64,000 nucleotides of DNA from JANJTY01 sp038257155 (GCA_038257155.1 JBBSJP010000009.1:62001-126000), one strand, 5' to 3'; shown: positions 52,493 to 62,161, counted from the stretch's first letter. Translations and numbers: made by a program. The notes: generated by a model not told the origin, from the letters alone.

Positions 52493-54070
52493 TCATGAGG
52501 CCTGATCGAGCCAGAGTTCGCGAAGCCTGCGTTTCTGCACCTTGCCAGTCGGCGTCTTTGACAGCGCTTCGCAGTACCAGAGATGATCCGGCTGGGCGGC
52601 GCGCGGAAGGCGTTCACGGCACCAGGCGTGCAACTGCTCCTCAGCGGGCGGATTGGCAGGTTCAGAGACAACGACCAGCAGCAGGCTGTCTTCGCCGCCC
52701 GGCAGGTTCGACGGCACGGCGACGGCTGCGACTTCAATTACACCCGGGCAGGCGCCGACCTGCTGCTCGATCATCAGCGAGGAAAGGTTTTCGCCACGCC
52801 GCCGGATGCAGTCCTTGATTCTATCGATGAAAAGCACGTCACCATCGGCGTCCATGCGCGCCGCGTCGCCACTGTGGAACCACAGCCCCCGCCAGGCTTC
52901 CACGGTGGCCTCGGGCATGTCGAGATACCCGGCCATGAAGCCATGCGGGGCGCGCGGGCGCACCTGCAGCTCGCCGATCTCGTCCGGCGCGCACTCGGCT
53001 TCGGTTTCTGGATGGGCGATGCGCACGTCGAAACAGTCCAACCAGACCCGGCCGCAACTGGCGGGTTTTGGTGGATCCGGGGTGTAGAGCGGAATATTGA
53101 CCTCGGTCATGCCATAGGCACCGATCCAGCGTTTGATGCCGAAGCGTTGCCGGAAACCCTGCTCCAGCTCAACCACATTCGGCGCCGAAAGGATGCAGCA
53201 TAGCGCGTGTTCACGATCATCCGGGCGCGCCGGTTGCGCCAGCACGAAGGCGCCCGTCGCGCCTAGCAGGTTGGTATGAGTGCAGCGCCGACTGCGGATC
53301 TCGTCAATCCACGCACTGGCCGAGAAGCGCTCGCGCACGAAGGCGCGAGCCCCGCCGATCAGGCTGCCGTAAACCTGCATCAGCAGACCATTGGCATGGA
53401 ACAGCGGCAGGCAGACGTAGTAGTGATCCTGTTCTGCCAGGTCCATGTGAGTGACTGTGCCGAGGCCAAACAGGTAGCAATGCGACTGCGGCATCAGCAC
53501 GGCCTTTGCCGGCCCCGTGGTGCCGGAAGTGAACATCACGCAGGCGATGTCGCCGGGTCGGCTGGCGTGCGGCGTGCGCAATGGATTGAGTTCGCGCCAG
53601 CGCGTGAATGCGGTGTACCTGCGCAGTTCATGCGCTGGCGCGGTAGTGCCAGTGAGCAAAAAATCGGTGATGCCGTGAAGCTCGGCCAGCGCCGGTTCGA
53701 GCTCGATCAGTGAGCCAGCATCGACGATGAGTAGCCGGGCGCCAGACAGGGCCAGGGCGTGGCGCAGGAACTCACCGCGCAGGCTCGGATCAAGCGCCAC
53801 ATGCACCGCCCCGAGCTGCGAGAGTGCAGCCCAGGCCAGACACAGCTCGCTGCTGTTTCCCAGCATGACCGCTACGCGTTCACTTGGCCGCACGCCGAGT
53901 TCTGCAAGCAATGCAGCAACCTGACCAGAAGCCTCCCACCACTGGGCGAATCCCAGGCTGTCGCCCTGGCTGAACTCGAGTGCGCGTTGTTCGCCCAGCC
54001 GCTCGGCACGCTCGCGCAGGGTGTGGGTGAGCGTCCAATGCTCGCAGCTGTTGAGATCGAATTGTGGCAT
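52493..54070 (-). CDS. ATP-dependent acyl-CoA ligase-like (ANL superfamily)
   Basis: A 525-residue adenylating enzyme. The P-loop CVMFTSGTTGPAKAVL is at about residue 180, the GAYGMTEVN region at about 322, GDAARMDADGDVLFIDRIKDCIRRRGENLS at about 405-435, and the catalytic lysine in KTPTGKVQKRRLR near residue 511. The A8 sequence IKDCIRRRGENLS resembles crotonobetaine/carnitine-CoA ligase (CaiC)-type enzymes. The acid substrate is unknown. It is upstream of amgK-murU on the same strand and separated from proC by 78 bases. Confidence 0.85.
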   Translation of the reverse strand: MPQFDLNSCEHWTLTHTLRERAERLGEQRALEFSQGDSLGFAQWWEASGQVAALLAELGVRPSERVAVMLGNSSELCLAWAALSQLGAVHVALDPSLRGEFLRHALALSGARLLIVDAGSLIELEPALAELHGITDFLLTGTTAPAHELRRYTAFTRWRELNPLRTPHASRPGDIACVMFTSGTTGPAKAVLMPQSHCYLFGLGTVTHMDLAEQDHYYVCLPLFHANGLLMQVYGSLIGGARAFVRERFSASAWIDEIRSRRCTHTNLLGATGAFVLAQPARPDDREHALCCILSAPNVVELEQGFRQRFGIKRWIGAYGMTEVNIPLYTPDPPKPASCGRVWLDCFDVRIAHPETEAECAPDEIGELQVRPRAPHGFMAGYLDMPEATVEAWRGLWFHSGDAARMDADGDVLFIDRIKDCIRRRGENLSSLMIEQQVGACPGVIEVAAVAVPSNLPGGEDSLLLVVVSEPANPPAEEQLHAWCRERLPRAAQPDHLWYCEALSKTPTGKVQKRRLRELWLDQAS

Positions 54071-54148
54071 TGGCCTGCGCCTTGCGGGTTCTGCAAGGCT
54101 TATCGCAGACCCGGTGCCTGCAGGGGAACTGAACCTTTGGTCAGTGCT

Positions 54149-54967
54149 TCAGCCTTGCGCAGCGAGCTCCTTGCCGCGCTGCTCGGCAGCGCCAAGCGCC
54201 GCCGCCACCAACGCGCGGAATCCATCGGCCTCGAACCGTTCGATCGCGGCCTGGGTTGTGCCACCCGGCGAGGTGACGCGCTGCCGCAACACCGCGGCTG
54301 GTTCGCCTGATTCAACCAGCATGCGCGCTGCGCCCAGCAGGGTCTGGTTGACCAGGGCGCGCGCTGTGGCGTCGGGCAGGCCAAGCCCGACGGCCGCCTG
54401 CTGCATCGCCTCCGCCAGCAGGAACACATAGGCCGGGCCGCTGCCTGATGTGGCGGTCACCGCATCCATCAAGGACTCGCTGAGGATCCAATCGGTAATG
54501 CCTACCGCGCCCAGGATGGACTCTGCGCTGTCGCGCTGCGGGGCGGACACCGCCGCATTGGCGAACAGGCCGGTAGCGCCGCAGCCAAGCAGGGCTGGGG
54601 TATTGGGCATGGCTCGCACAACGGCGGCGGAATAGTGCATCCATTCGGCGATGGCTGAGGTGGTTGTGCCGGCTGCAATGGAGATCAGCAGCGGGTGCTG
54701 GGCGCGGGCCGCAGGCGCCAGTGACTCGCAAACCGACCGCATTACCTGGGGCTTGACTGCCAGCAGCCATACAGGTGCCCCCTCTACGGCCCGTGAGCCA
54801 TCGTCGAAGACAGCCACGCCAAAGTCGCTTGCCAGGGCCTGGCGCAGTGATGCCTGCGGCTCGGCAACGGCGATCCTGGAAGCCAGCATGCCGCGCTGGA
54901 TGAGACCGCCGATCAGGCTTCGCGCCATGTTGCCACCACCGATGAATGCGATGTCACGCTCGGTCAT
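54149..54967 (-). CDS. proC: pyrroline-5-carboxylate reductase
   Basis: A 272-residue protein from the ATG at 54967, with the N-terminal NADP-binding IAFIGGGNMARSLIGGL, KPQVM, AMPNTPALLGCGATGL and the C-terminal signature VTATSGSGPAYVFLLAEAMQQAAVGLGLP through TSPGGTTQAAIE. It makes the last step of proline synthesis. A longer frame to 55072 lacks similarity. The gene is divergent from the OlsF-like gene across 122 bases. Confidence 0.95.
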   Translation of the reverse strand: MTERDIAFIGGGNMARSLIGGLIQRGMLASRIAVAEPQASLRQALASDFGVAVFDDGSRAVEGAPVWLLAVKPQVMRSVCESLAPAARAQHPLLISIAAGTTTSAIAEWMHYSAAVVRAMPNTPALLGCGATGLFANAAVSAPQRDSAESILGAVGITDWILSESLMDAVTATSGSGPAYVFLLAEAMQQAAVGLGLPDATARALVNQTLLGAARMLVESGEPAAVLRQRVTSPGGTTQAAIERFEADGFRALVAAALGAAEQRGKELAAQG

Positions 54968-55089
54968 TCGGAAGCCCTGTTGGAATGGAGATCGGGAGTG
55001 TAGCTGTAGCGAATCTGCAAGATGCCGGTCACGTGCGGCTAATGTCACCCGGCCAGCATCGCAATCTGCCATAGGTTGCCGGGGTGGAC

Positions 55090-56850
55090 ATGATCAGCGT
55101 CGAGCAAAACTTCTACGCGCGGTTTCCGCGCCTTGCCGACGCCAGAGGCCGGCAGTGGTCAGGCCCGGTGGTGAGCCTGCTGCGGCGCATCGCCTGCGAG
55201 TCGCGCATCAATGCCACCCTCGACGCAGTGGGCGACGTGCGTGGCTTCTCCTTTGTTGAACGCGCGCTGGCGCAATTGCGCTTCAGCTATCGGGTGGCAC
55301 ACACCGACCGCGAGAACATCCCCGCCGAGGGCCGCCTGGTGATCGTCGCCAATCATCCCTTGGGTGCGCTTGATGCCCTGGCCCTGCTGCACCTGGTCGG
55401 GTCGGTACGTCGCGACGTCAAGATTCTGGCCAATCAGGTGCTGATGCAGATCGGTGGCCTGCATCCGTTGTTGCTGCCAATGGACGTGTTTGCCAGTGGG
55501 CAGGGCATGGGCGCAGCGCTTGTACCCACCAGTACGGGTTTGCGCGAAGCCTATCGCGCGCTGGAACGCGAGGAGGCGCTGATCGTGTTTCCCGCTGGGG
55601 AAGTCAGCCGCATCCGGCCGAACGGAGTGCGCGATGGCGCCTGGAGTGAGGGATTCCTGCGCTTTGCGCGCCGCAGCGGCAGTGCGGTGCTGCCAGTGCA
55701 TATCCAGGCGCACAACTCACCCATGTTCTATGGCGTATCAATGCTGGCCAAACCGCTTGCCACCTTGATGTTGCCGCGCGAGATGCTGGCCGCCGAACAT
55801 GGCTGCATCCGCCTGACCGTCGGTGAACCGGTTCCCAGCAGCGCACTGCAGAGAGCGGCGGGCGGCGATGCAGACGTCGCCGTCGCCATGCGACGCCATG
55901 TGTATCGGCTGGAGCATCGCAAGCCGCCGGTCTTTGCCACCACCAGTACGGTTGCGCATCCGGAGGAGCCATCCAGCGTGCGCCGTGCCCTGCGCACCTC
56001 CGAATGCCTTGGCCAAACGACGGATGGCAAGCGCATCCTCCTGCTCGACGCCGAACAGGACAATCCCGCATTGCGCGAAATCGGTCGACTGCGCGAGCTG
56101 AGTTTCCGCAAGGTGGGCGAGGGCACCGGCACTCGCCGCGATCTGGACGCCTACGACGGGCACTACCGACACGTGGTGCTGTGGGACGATGCCGAGTTGC
56201 AGATCGCCGGGGCCTATCGCCTGGGCGAAGCGGCGCGCATCCTGCCGCAGCGCGGACTGACAGGGCTTTACTCGGCCAGCCTGTTCAACTTCCAGCCCGC
56301 ATCCCAGCCGTTCCTGGCACAGGCGGTCGAGTTGGGGCGCAGCTTCGTGCAGCCCCGATACTGGGGAAGCCGAAGCCTCGACTACCTCTGGCAGGGAATT
56401 GGTGCCTATTTGTCGAGTCGTCCGGAAGTGCGTTACCTGTTCGGCCCGGTCAGCCTGTCGGCCAGCCTGCCGCAGGCGGCACGCGACTCGATCGTCGCGT
56501 TCCACCAGTTGCACTACGGCGACCCGGAACAGCTTGCTGTGGCGCGCAATCCGTATCGGCCGGAGGCAACGTGCTGCCGGCAAGCGAGACATGGGTTCTC
56601 TGGACTGGATTGCGCCAACGATCTGCAACGCCTGCGCGCCCGTCTGGCTGAGTTGGGAGCAAGCCTCCCGGTGCTTTACCGGCAATACGTCGACCTATGC
56701 GAGGCGCCGGGCGTGCGATTTCTCGATTTTGGCGTCGACCCTGGCTTCGGACACTGTGTTGATGGCTTGATCCGGCTCGACCTGGCCCACCTCAAGCCGC
56801 TGAAGCGCAGTCGTTACCTGGACCGGTTGATCGGCTCCACCCGGGACTGA
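55090..56850 (+). CDS. olsF: OlsF-like bifunctional acyltransferase (aminolipid/ornithine-lipid synthase)
   Basis: A 586-residue two-domain protein. Residues about 65-290 form a PlsC-type O-acyltransferase with NHPLGALDAL (His89, Asp95), FPAGEVSRIRPNGVRDGAWSEGF and the PVHIQAHNSPMFY segment. Residues about 310-480 form the GNAT-type N-acyltransferase seen in OlsB/OlsF (IGRLRELSFRKVGEGTG; ELGRSFVQPRYWGS with Glu414). In OlsF from Serratia, the C-terminal part acylates the alpha-amino group of ornithine and the N-terminal part adds the second chain. The ATG at 55090 is chosen over a GTG two codons before because GGGG lies five bases upstream. The amino acid used here is not certain. Confidence 0.82.
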   Translation: MISVEQNFYARFPRLADARGRQWSGPVVSLLRRIACESRINATLDAVGDVRGFSFVERALAQLRFSYRVAHTDRENIPAEGRLVIVANHPLGALDALALLHLVGSVRRDVKILANQVLMQIGGLHPLLLPMDVFASGQGMGAALVPTSTGLREAYRALEREEALIVFPAGEVSRIRPNGVRDGAWSEGFLRFARRSGSAVLPVHIQAHNSPMFYGVSMLAKPLATLMLPREMLAAEHGCIRLTVGEPVPSSALQRAAGGDADVAVAMRRHVYRLEHRKPPVFATTSTVAHPEEPSSVRRALRTSECLGQTTDGKRILLLDAEQDNPALREIGRLRELSFRKVGEGTGTRRDLDAYDGHYRHVVLWDDAELQIAGAYRLGEAARILPQRGLTGLYSASLFNFQPASQPFLAQAVELGRSFVQPRYWGSRSLDYLWQGIGAYLSSRPEVRYLFGPVSLSASLPQAARDSIVAFHQLHYGDPEQLAVARNPYRPEATCCRQARHGFSGLDCANDLQRLRARLAELGASLPVLYRQYVDLCEAPGVRFLDFGVDPGFGHCVDGLIRLDLAHLKPLKRSRYLDRLIGSTRD

Positions 56851-56930
56851 TGGGGGGTTACAAAAATGTCACGGGTTCCTGTTAAACTACGGTTAACGCG
56901 CGGCTGCCAAGACCGGTCTCGCGGTTCGTT

Positions 56931-56989
56931 GTGGGGACTAAATCGTGATTTCTTCGGCCAAGTGGCCATCGAAGAGTGCGCGTCCCCAC
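56931..56989 (+). promoter_or_regulatory. structured 5' leader before the Oar-like receptor
   Basis: GTGGGGAC (56931-56938) and GTCCCCAC (56982-56989) form an 8-bp outer stem around an inner stem of TCTTCG/CGAAGA with GCC/GGC, 60-120 bases before the ATG at 57048. Just upstream an AT-rich stretch (56858-56888, TTACAA and TAAACT) may be the promoter. The whole suggests a regulated leader; no known riboswitch class was recognised. Confidence 0.45.
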
Positions 56990-57047
56990 GTGCTTGCCCG
57001 GCACGATGCCAGCATAATTTTTCTAACGTAAACAAAGGCCTATAACG

Positions 57048-60000
57048 ATGATCAAGCGAACTGGGGTACAGCTGCTGCTGATGCTTCTGCTCTCGCTGCT
57101 GGCGGTTCCTGCGTTCGCGCAGACCACCACCGCAGCCCTGGGCGGTCGTATTACATCCACGGGTGGAGAGCCTGTGGTCGGCGCCGATGTGGTGGTTGTG
57201 CACACCCCGTCGGGAACCACCTCCCGCGCCACCACGGGTCCGGACGGTCGCTTCATCTCGCGCGGTCTGCGCGTTGGTGGCCCGTACTCCGTGTCGATCA
57301 CCGCCGACGGCTACCGCGGCAGCCGACAGGACGACGTCTACCTGCTGCTGGGTGAAACCGGCAACGTGTCGCTCGCCATGTCCCCGGACGCCACCGATCT
57401 GGAAACGATCGAAGTCGTCGCCTCGGCAGGTTCCGATATCTTCAATCCGAACCGCACCGGTGCTGGAACCAGCATCAGCCGGGATGATCTGGACTCCTTT
57501 GCCTCGATCCAGCGCAACCTGCAGGATTACGCGCGCCTTGATCCGCGCATCTCGCAGACCGACAAGGACCGCGGTGAAATCACGGTCGCCGGCCAGAACA
57601 ACCGCTTCAACACCATCACCATCGACGGTGTGAACACCTCGGATACCTTCGGCCTGGAAGCCAACAACCTTCCGACCCAGAAGCAGCCGATCTCGATCGA
57701 TGCGATCGACCAGGTGCAGATCAACATCTCCAACGTGGACGTCTCGCAGCGCGGCTATACCGGCGCCAACATCAATGCCGTCACCAAGTCGGGTACCAAC
57801 GACTTCCGCGGCAGCGTGTACTACGTGTGGCGCGATGACAGCCTGTCCGGCGACCGCTTTGCCGGCGACGACGAGTACGTTGATCCGCCGGAGTCCGAAG
57901 ACGAGACCTACGGCATCACCTTCGGTGGCCCGCTGATCAAGGATCGCCTGTTCTTCTTCCTGTCCTACGAGGATTACACCTCGACCCGCGTCGGCAACCA
58001 GTTTGTACCGCTGGGCGGCGTCGGAACCGAAGTCCTGATCGACCCGGCCGACATTGCCGCAACCCGCAACTTCGCGCAGAGCCTTTACGGGATCGACATC
58101 GGCACGGTGGATGCACCCACAACGGCGGCCCTCACTGTCGAAGATATCCTCGTCAAGGTCGATTGGGCCATCAGCGACAACCACCGTGCCAGCCTGCGCT
58201 ACAACAAGACGGAAGAGAGCAACCCGATCTTCCCGGGCAATTTCGGCAACGCCCTGTCACTCAGCTCGCATTGGTACAACCAGGACAAGACGATCGAGGC
58301 CCTCGTCGGCCAGTGGTATGCCGACTGGACCGACACCTTCTCCACCGAGTTTCGCGCCTCGCGTCGTGAGTACTACAGCCAGCCGATCAATGCCTCCAAT
58401 CTGCCGCAGGTCGGTGTGCGCCAAACCCTGCCGGGCGTGGGTGGTTTCCGCACCCTGACCTTCGGTACCGAGCGCAGCCGTCACTTCAACGAACTCGGCA
58501 CGGATACGGACGACCTGTTCTTCGCCGGCAACCTGTACCTCGGAGATCACGAAGTCAAGATTGGCGCCGATTACCAGACCAATCAGGTCTTCAACGCGTT
58601 CCTGCAGGACACGCGCGGCAACTACACCTTCGGTTGTCTGTACGATTCCCAGTGCCTGAACAGCTTTGAAGCCGGCCGCCCGCTGAGCTATTCGGTACAG
58701 GTGCCGCGCGCCGGTCAGACCCTGCTTGACGGCGTAGCCACCTGGGACCTCAACAACACCGGCTTCTTCATCCAGGATACCTGGGCGGTCAACTACAATC
58801 TGACCGTCGTCATGGGCCTGCGCTACGACCGCACCGGCATGCCGGACAGCCCGCTGTTCAACGCTGCGGCGTCGGCGGCGCAGGGCCCGATCGTCAATGG
58901 TCGTCGCACCGGCGGCTTCGGTTACGACAACAGCCAGACTCTGGATGGCAAGACCCTGCTGCAGCCGCGCTTCGGCTTCAACTACACCTTTGACTGGAGC
59001 CGCCCGACCCAGCTGCGTGGTGGTCTGGGCCTGTTCGAAGGCAGCGCTGCCAACGTCTGGTTGTCGAATCCGTACTCCAACACCGGTATCGCCACCCAGG
59101 TCGTGGGCTGCGGCATCACCGGATTTGCGCCGTGCCCCACCGAGGGCCCGGGCATCTTCAATGGCAATCCGGCCAACCAGCCGACCGACTTCGCTGGCGC
59201 GATTCCGGCTTCCAACGTCGACTTCCTGTCGTCCGACCTGCGTCAGCCGGCGGTGTGGAAGGCCAACCTGGCCTTCGAACACGAGCTGCCGTGGTGGGGT
59301 GCGGTGTTCGGTGCCGAGTTGCTGTTCACCCAGGTCAAGCATGGCGTGTTCTACCAGCACCTGAACCTGGGTGACGCTACCCGTCTGGGTGCCGATGGAC
59401 GCGAAATGTTCTGGAGCCCGGGTGGCTACAATGGCGCCTGCTTCAATGCCAACGGCTCCATCAACACCAGTGCATGCAGTGGCGCCGGTGCGGTCCGCAC
59501 CCGCTTCCAGAACAATGCCAGCTTCAACAATGTCCTGCTCGCGCAGCGCACCAACAAGGGCAGCGGCGAGAACCTGACCTTGTCACTGGTGCGTCCGCGC
59601 GGCGACGACGGCTGGAACTGGTCGGTGGCTTACAACTTCAGCAATGCGACCGAAGTCAGCCCGCTGACTTCGTCGGTGGCCAACTCCAGCTTCAACTCGC
59701 GCGCGATCTTCAACCCGAACGAAGAGTTCGAAGCCCGTTCGCCCTACGTGGTGCGTGACCGTTTCGTTGCCACGCTGGGCTGGAGCCACGACTTCTTCGG
59801 CGACAACACCACCAATTTCGGCCTGGTGTATGAAGGCCGTACTGGCAGGCCCTACAGCTGGACCTTTGGCAACGACATGAACGGCGACGGCGTTGCCGGC
59901 AATGACTTGTTGTTCATCCCGTCGGGCCCGGGCTCCGATCAGGTCACGTTCCAGGGCGGTGCGGATGAAGAAGCCCACTTCTGGAACGAGGTCAACCGTC

Positions 60001-60362
60001 TGGGCCTTGCCCAGTATGCCGGTGGCGTGGTCGATCGCTACTCGCACAGCTCGCCATGGACCAACAACTTCGACTTCCGCATCAGCCAGGAGCTGCCGGG
60101 CTTCTGGGCCCATCACAAGACCGAGCTCGTGTTCGATCTGCTCAATGTCGGCAACCTGCTCAACAAGCGCTGGGGCCGCATCAACGAGGTCGGCTTCCAG
60201 GGCGGCGGCGGACAGGCTCGCAGCTTTGTCGACTATGTCGGCATGGACGACCAGGGTCGCTACATCTACTCGCTGGATGACGGACTGGAAGATACGGTGA
60301 CTCGCCAGAACCGTGGTGAATCGCAGTGGGCCGCGCAGATCACCCTGCGTTACCGCTTCTGA
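57048..60362 (+). CDS. Oar-like TonB-dependent receptor with N-terminal carboxypeptidase-regulatory-like domain
   Basis: A 1104-residue outer-membrane protein with a signal peptide ending LAVPAFA. A CarbopepD_reg-type beta-sandwich covers about 25-115 (ALGGRITSTGGEPVVGADVVVV). A plug (about 130-260: TSISRDDLDSFASIQRNLQDY; ITIDGVNTSDTFG) and a long barrel follow, ending WAAQITLRYRF with the C-terminal Phe expected for outer-membrane assembly. Oar family receptors take up or sense large substrates such as peptides and are abundant in Xanthomonadales. No TonB box could be picked out. The gene is monocistronic and closed by a strong terminator at 60384. Confidence 0.9.
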   Translation: MIKRTGVQLLLMLLLSLLAVPAFAQTTTAALGGRITSTGGEPVVGADVVVVHTPSGTTSRATTGPDGRFISRGLRVGGPYSVSITADGYRGSRQDDVYLLLGETGNVSLAMSPDATDLETIEVVASAGSDIFNPNRTGAGTSISRDDLDSFASIQRNLQDYARLDPRISQTDKDRGEITVAGQNNRFNTITIDGVNTSDTFGLEANNLPTQKQPISIDAIDQVQINISNVDVSQRGYTGANINAVTKSGTNDFRGSVYYVWRDDSLSGDRFAGDDEYVDPPESEDETYGITFGGPLIKDRLFFFLSYEDYTSTRVGNQFVPLGGVGTEVLIDPADIAATRNFAQSLYGIDIGTVDAPTTAALTVEDILVKVDWAISDNHRASLRYNKTEESNPIFPGNFGNALSLSSHWYNQDKTIEALVGQWYADWTDTFSTEFRASRREYYSQPINASNLPQVGVRQTLPGVGGFRTLTFGTERSRHFNELGTDTDDLFFAGNLYLGDHEVKIGADYQTNQVFNAFLQDTRGNYTFGCLYDSQCLNSFEAGRPLSYSVQVPRAGQTLLDGVATWDLNNTGFFIQDTWAVNYNLTVVMGLRYDRTGMPDSPLFNAAASAAQGPIVNGRRTGGFGYDNSQTLDGKTLLQPRFGFNYTFDWSRPTQLRGGLGLFEGSAANVWLSNPYSNTGIATQVVGCGITGFAPCPTEGPGIFNGNPANQPTDFAGAIPASNVDFLSSDLRQPAVWKANLAFEHELPWWGAVFGAELLFTQVKHGVFYQHLNLGDATRLGADGREMFWSPGGYNGACFNANGSINTSACSGAGAVRTRFQNNASFNNVLLAQRTNKGSGENLTLSLVRPRGDDGWNWSVAYNFSNATEVSPLTSSVANSSFNSRAIFNPNEEFEARSPYVVRDRFVATLGWSHDFFGDNTTNFGLVYEGRTGRPYSWTFGNDMNGDGVAGNDLLFIPSGPGSDQVTFQGGADEEAHFWNEVNRLGLAQYAGGVVDRYSHSSPWTNNFDFRISQELPGFWAHHKTELVFDLLNVGNLLNKRWGRINEVGFQGGGGQARSFVDYVGMDDQGRYIYSLDDGLEDTVTRQNRGESQWAAQITLRYRF

Positions 60363-60383
60363 TCCACGCAAGAACTGTGTCAT

Positions 60384-60419
60384 GAAAACGGCCGGGTTCG
60401 CCCGGCCGTTTTCTTTTTT
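60384..60419 (+). terminator. intrinsic terminator after the Oar-like receptor gene
   Basis: A 12-bp perfect stem (60385-60396 with 60401-60412) closed by a TTCG tetraloop and followed by CTTTTTT. Typical strong Rho-independent terminator. Confidence 0.94.
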
Positions 60420-60532
60420 GCGGCCCGCGAATGGCCTGTCCGCTGGTCAATCTGACAGTGTCCCGAATACCTCGCGCTACACTTGCGCCCCTGCGGTGCT
60501 TTCACCGTCCAACACCAAAGTCAGTCCATCGC

Positions 60533-61591
60533 ATGAAGTTCGTAGACGAAGTTGAGATCAAGGTCATCGCTGGCGCGGGCGGAAACGGCTGCATCAGCTT
60601 CCGGCGCGAGAAGTTCATCCCGCTCGGCGGCCCGGATGGTGGCGATGGCGGCAATGGCGGCTCGGTCTACCTGCTGGCCGATGAGAATCTCAACACCCTG
60701 ATCGACTTCCGTCACCAGCGCCTGTTCAAGGCGCAGCGTGGAGAAGGAGGCATGGGCCGGCAGATGTATGGCAAGGGCGGCGTGGACACCGAGATCCGCG
60801 TGCCGGTGGGCACGGTCGTGATGAACGTCGACACTGACGAGACCATCGGTGACCTGACCCGCCACGGTCAGCGACTGCTGGTGGCGCAGGGCGGCCAGGG
60901 TGGCCTTGGCAACATGCACTTCAAGAGCTCGATCACGCGCACACCGCGACGCGCCACGCCGGGTACGCCGGGTGAAGAGCGCGATCTGAAGCTGGAAATG
61001 AAGCTGCTGGCGGATGTCGGTCTGCTGGGATTTCCCAATGCCGGCAAGTCAACCTTCATCCGGGCCGTTTCGTCTGCTACCCCCAAGGTCGCAGACTACC
61101 CATTCACCACGCTGTATCCGAACCTCGGCGTGGTGCGCATCGAGCAGCACCGCAGCTTCGTGATTGCCGACATTCCCGGGCTGATCGAAGGTGCTGCTGA
61201 AGGTACCGGCCTGGGCATCCAGTTTCTTCGCCATTTGCAGCGCACCCGGGTGCTGCTGCACCTGGTCGACATGGAGCCGCTGGATGACTCCGATCCGGTC
61301 GAGCAGGTTCGCGCGATCGAGAACGAGCTGCGCAAGTACGACGCCGAACTGCTCGACAAGCCGCGCTGGCTGCTGCTCAACAAGGCCGACCTGTTGCCGG
61401 AGGAAGAGCGGGCAGCCAAGGCGCAGCAGATTGTCGATGCACTGGGCTGGGACCAGCCCTGGTTCGTGATTTCGGCGCTGGCCAAGGACGGAACCTGGCC
61501 GATCTGTCTGAAGCTGGCCGAACGGCTCGATTCCATCAAGCGCGAGGCGGGCGAACTGGCCGAAGCCGATGACGAAGGCAGCACGGATTAA
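60533..61591 (+). CDS. obgE: Obg family GTPase CgtA/ObgE
   Basis: A 352-residue protein. The Gly-rich Obg fold covers 1-158 (FIPLGGPDGGDGGNGGSVYL). The G domain shows GFPNAGKST (G1), the switch region YPFTTLYPNLG (G2), DIPGLIEGAA (G3), LLNKADLL (G4) and ISAL (G5). The tail is acidic. It acts on 50S ribosome maturation and the stringent response. The common upstream neighbours rplU-rpmA are absent, a TonB-dependent receptor standing there instead. The start ATG at 60533 is set by the conserved MKFVDEVEI end. Confidence 0.96.
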   Translation: MKFVDEVEIKVIAGAGGNGCISFRREKFIPLGGPDGGDGGNGGSVYLLADENLNTLIDFRHQRLFKAQRGEGGMGRQMYGKGGVDTEIRVPVGTVVMNVDTDETIGDLTRHGQRLLVAQGGQGGLGNMHFKSSITRTPRRATPGTPGEERDLKLEMKLLADVGLLGFPNAGKSTFIRAVSSATPKVADYPFTTLYPNLGVVRIEQHRSFVIADIPGLIEGAAEGTGLGIQFLRHLQRTRVLLHLVDMEPLDDSDPVEQVRAIENELRKYDAELLDKPRWLLLNKADLLPEEERAAKAQQIVDALGWDQPWFVISALAKDGTWPICLKLAERLDSIKREAGELAEADDEGSTD

Positions 61592-61618
61592 GCCAGTGGA
61601 GCACCCGTTACGACCAAC

Positions 61619-61644
61619 AAAAAAGCCGGCTTTCGCCGGCTTTT
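61619..61644. terminator. bidirectional terminator between obgE and rpsT
   Basis: AAAAGCCGGC (61621-61630) and GCCGGCTTTT (61635-61644) with loop TTTC. The A-run on the left and the T-run on the right provide U-tracts for both strands, fitting two converging transcripts. Confidence 0.92.
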
Positions 61645-61667
61645 CTGGGAAACGCTGTACGCCTGGA

Positions 61668-61940
61668 TCAGGCGCTGACGGCCAGCGCGCGGATGCGGGC
61701 GGTCAGGCGGCTCTTGTGACGGGCAGCCTTGTTCTTGTGGATCAGGCCACGGGACGAGTAACGGTCGAGGATGGGCTCGGCAACCTGCAGGGCGGCTTGG
61801 GCGCCGGCGGCGTCCTTGGCGTCCAGCGCCTTGACCACCTTCTTGACGGCCGTGCGCAGCATCGAGCGCGCGCTCATATTGCGGCCGCGGCGGACTTCGG
61901 CCTGCTTGGCGCGCTTCTTGGCGGACTTGATGTTTGCCAC
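61668..61940 (-). CDS. rpsT: 30S ribosomal protein S20
   Basis: A 90-residue very basic protein with the S20 start (ANIKSAKKRAKQAEVRRGRN) and end (RGLIHKNKAARHKSRLTARIRAL). The start codon is GTG at 61940, with AGGAG seven bases before it. Unusual starts are known for this gene (TTG in E. coli, where they take part in autoregulation). S20 binds 16S rRNA in the body of the small subunit. It converges with obgE and is divergent from murJ. Confidence 0.96.
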   Translation of the reverse strand: MANIKSAKKRAKQAEVRRGRNMSARSMLRTAVKKVVKALDAKDAAGAQAALQVAEPILDRYSSRGLIHKNKAARHKSRLTARIRALAVSA

Positions 61941-62040
61941 AGTGATGCTCCTGAAAAAAGTAGAAATGCGGGTGAAAGACTGCCAAGTATGAGCCAAGCC
62001 GGATTTGGCGTCAATTCGCGCGAACAAGCGGGGTTGACTC

Positions 62041-62130
62041 CTGGAGGGCGGGTCTTGTACCCGCCGCCGCGACCCAGCCCGGTAGCTGCCCTTATGACGG
62101 CAAATGGCGGGTACGAGACCCGCCCTCCAG
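62041..62130. repeat. palindromic repeat between rpsT and murJ
   Basis: The 25 bases at 62041-62065 and 62106-62130 form an inverted repeat with one mismatch (CTGGAGGGCGGG against CCCGCCCTCCAG), separated by about 40 bases. Each arm also has a smaller GGCGGGT-like palindrome. It lies in the divergent rpsT/murJ interval and belongs to the same style of dispersed hairpins as those at 29.2, 35.5 and 49.2 kb. Confidence 0.75.
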
Positions 62131-62161
62131 TGGGCTCTTGCGAGGTCCAAGGGTGCACCCC

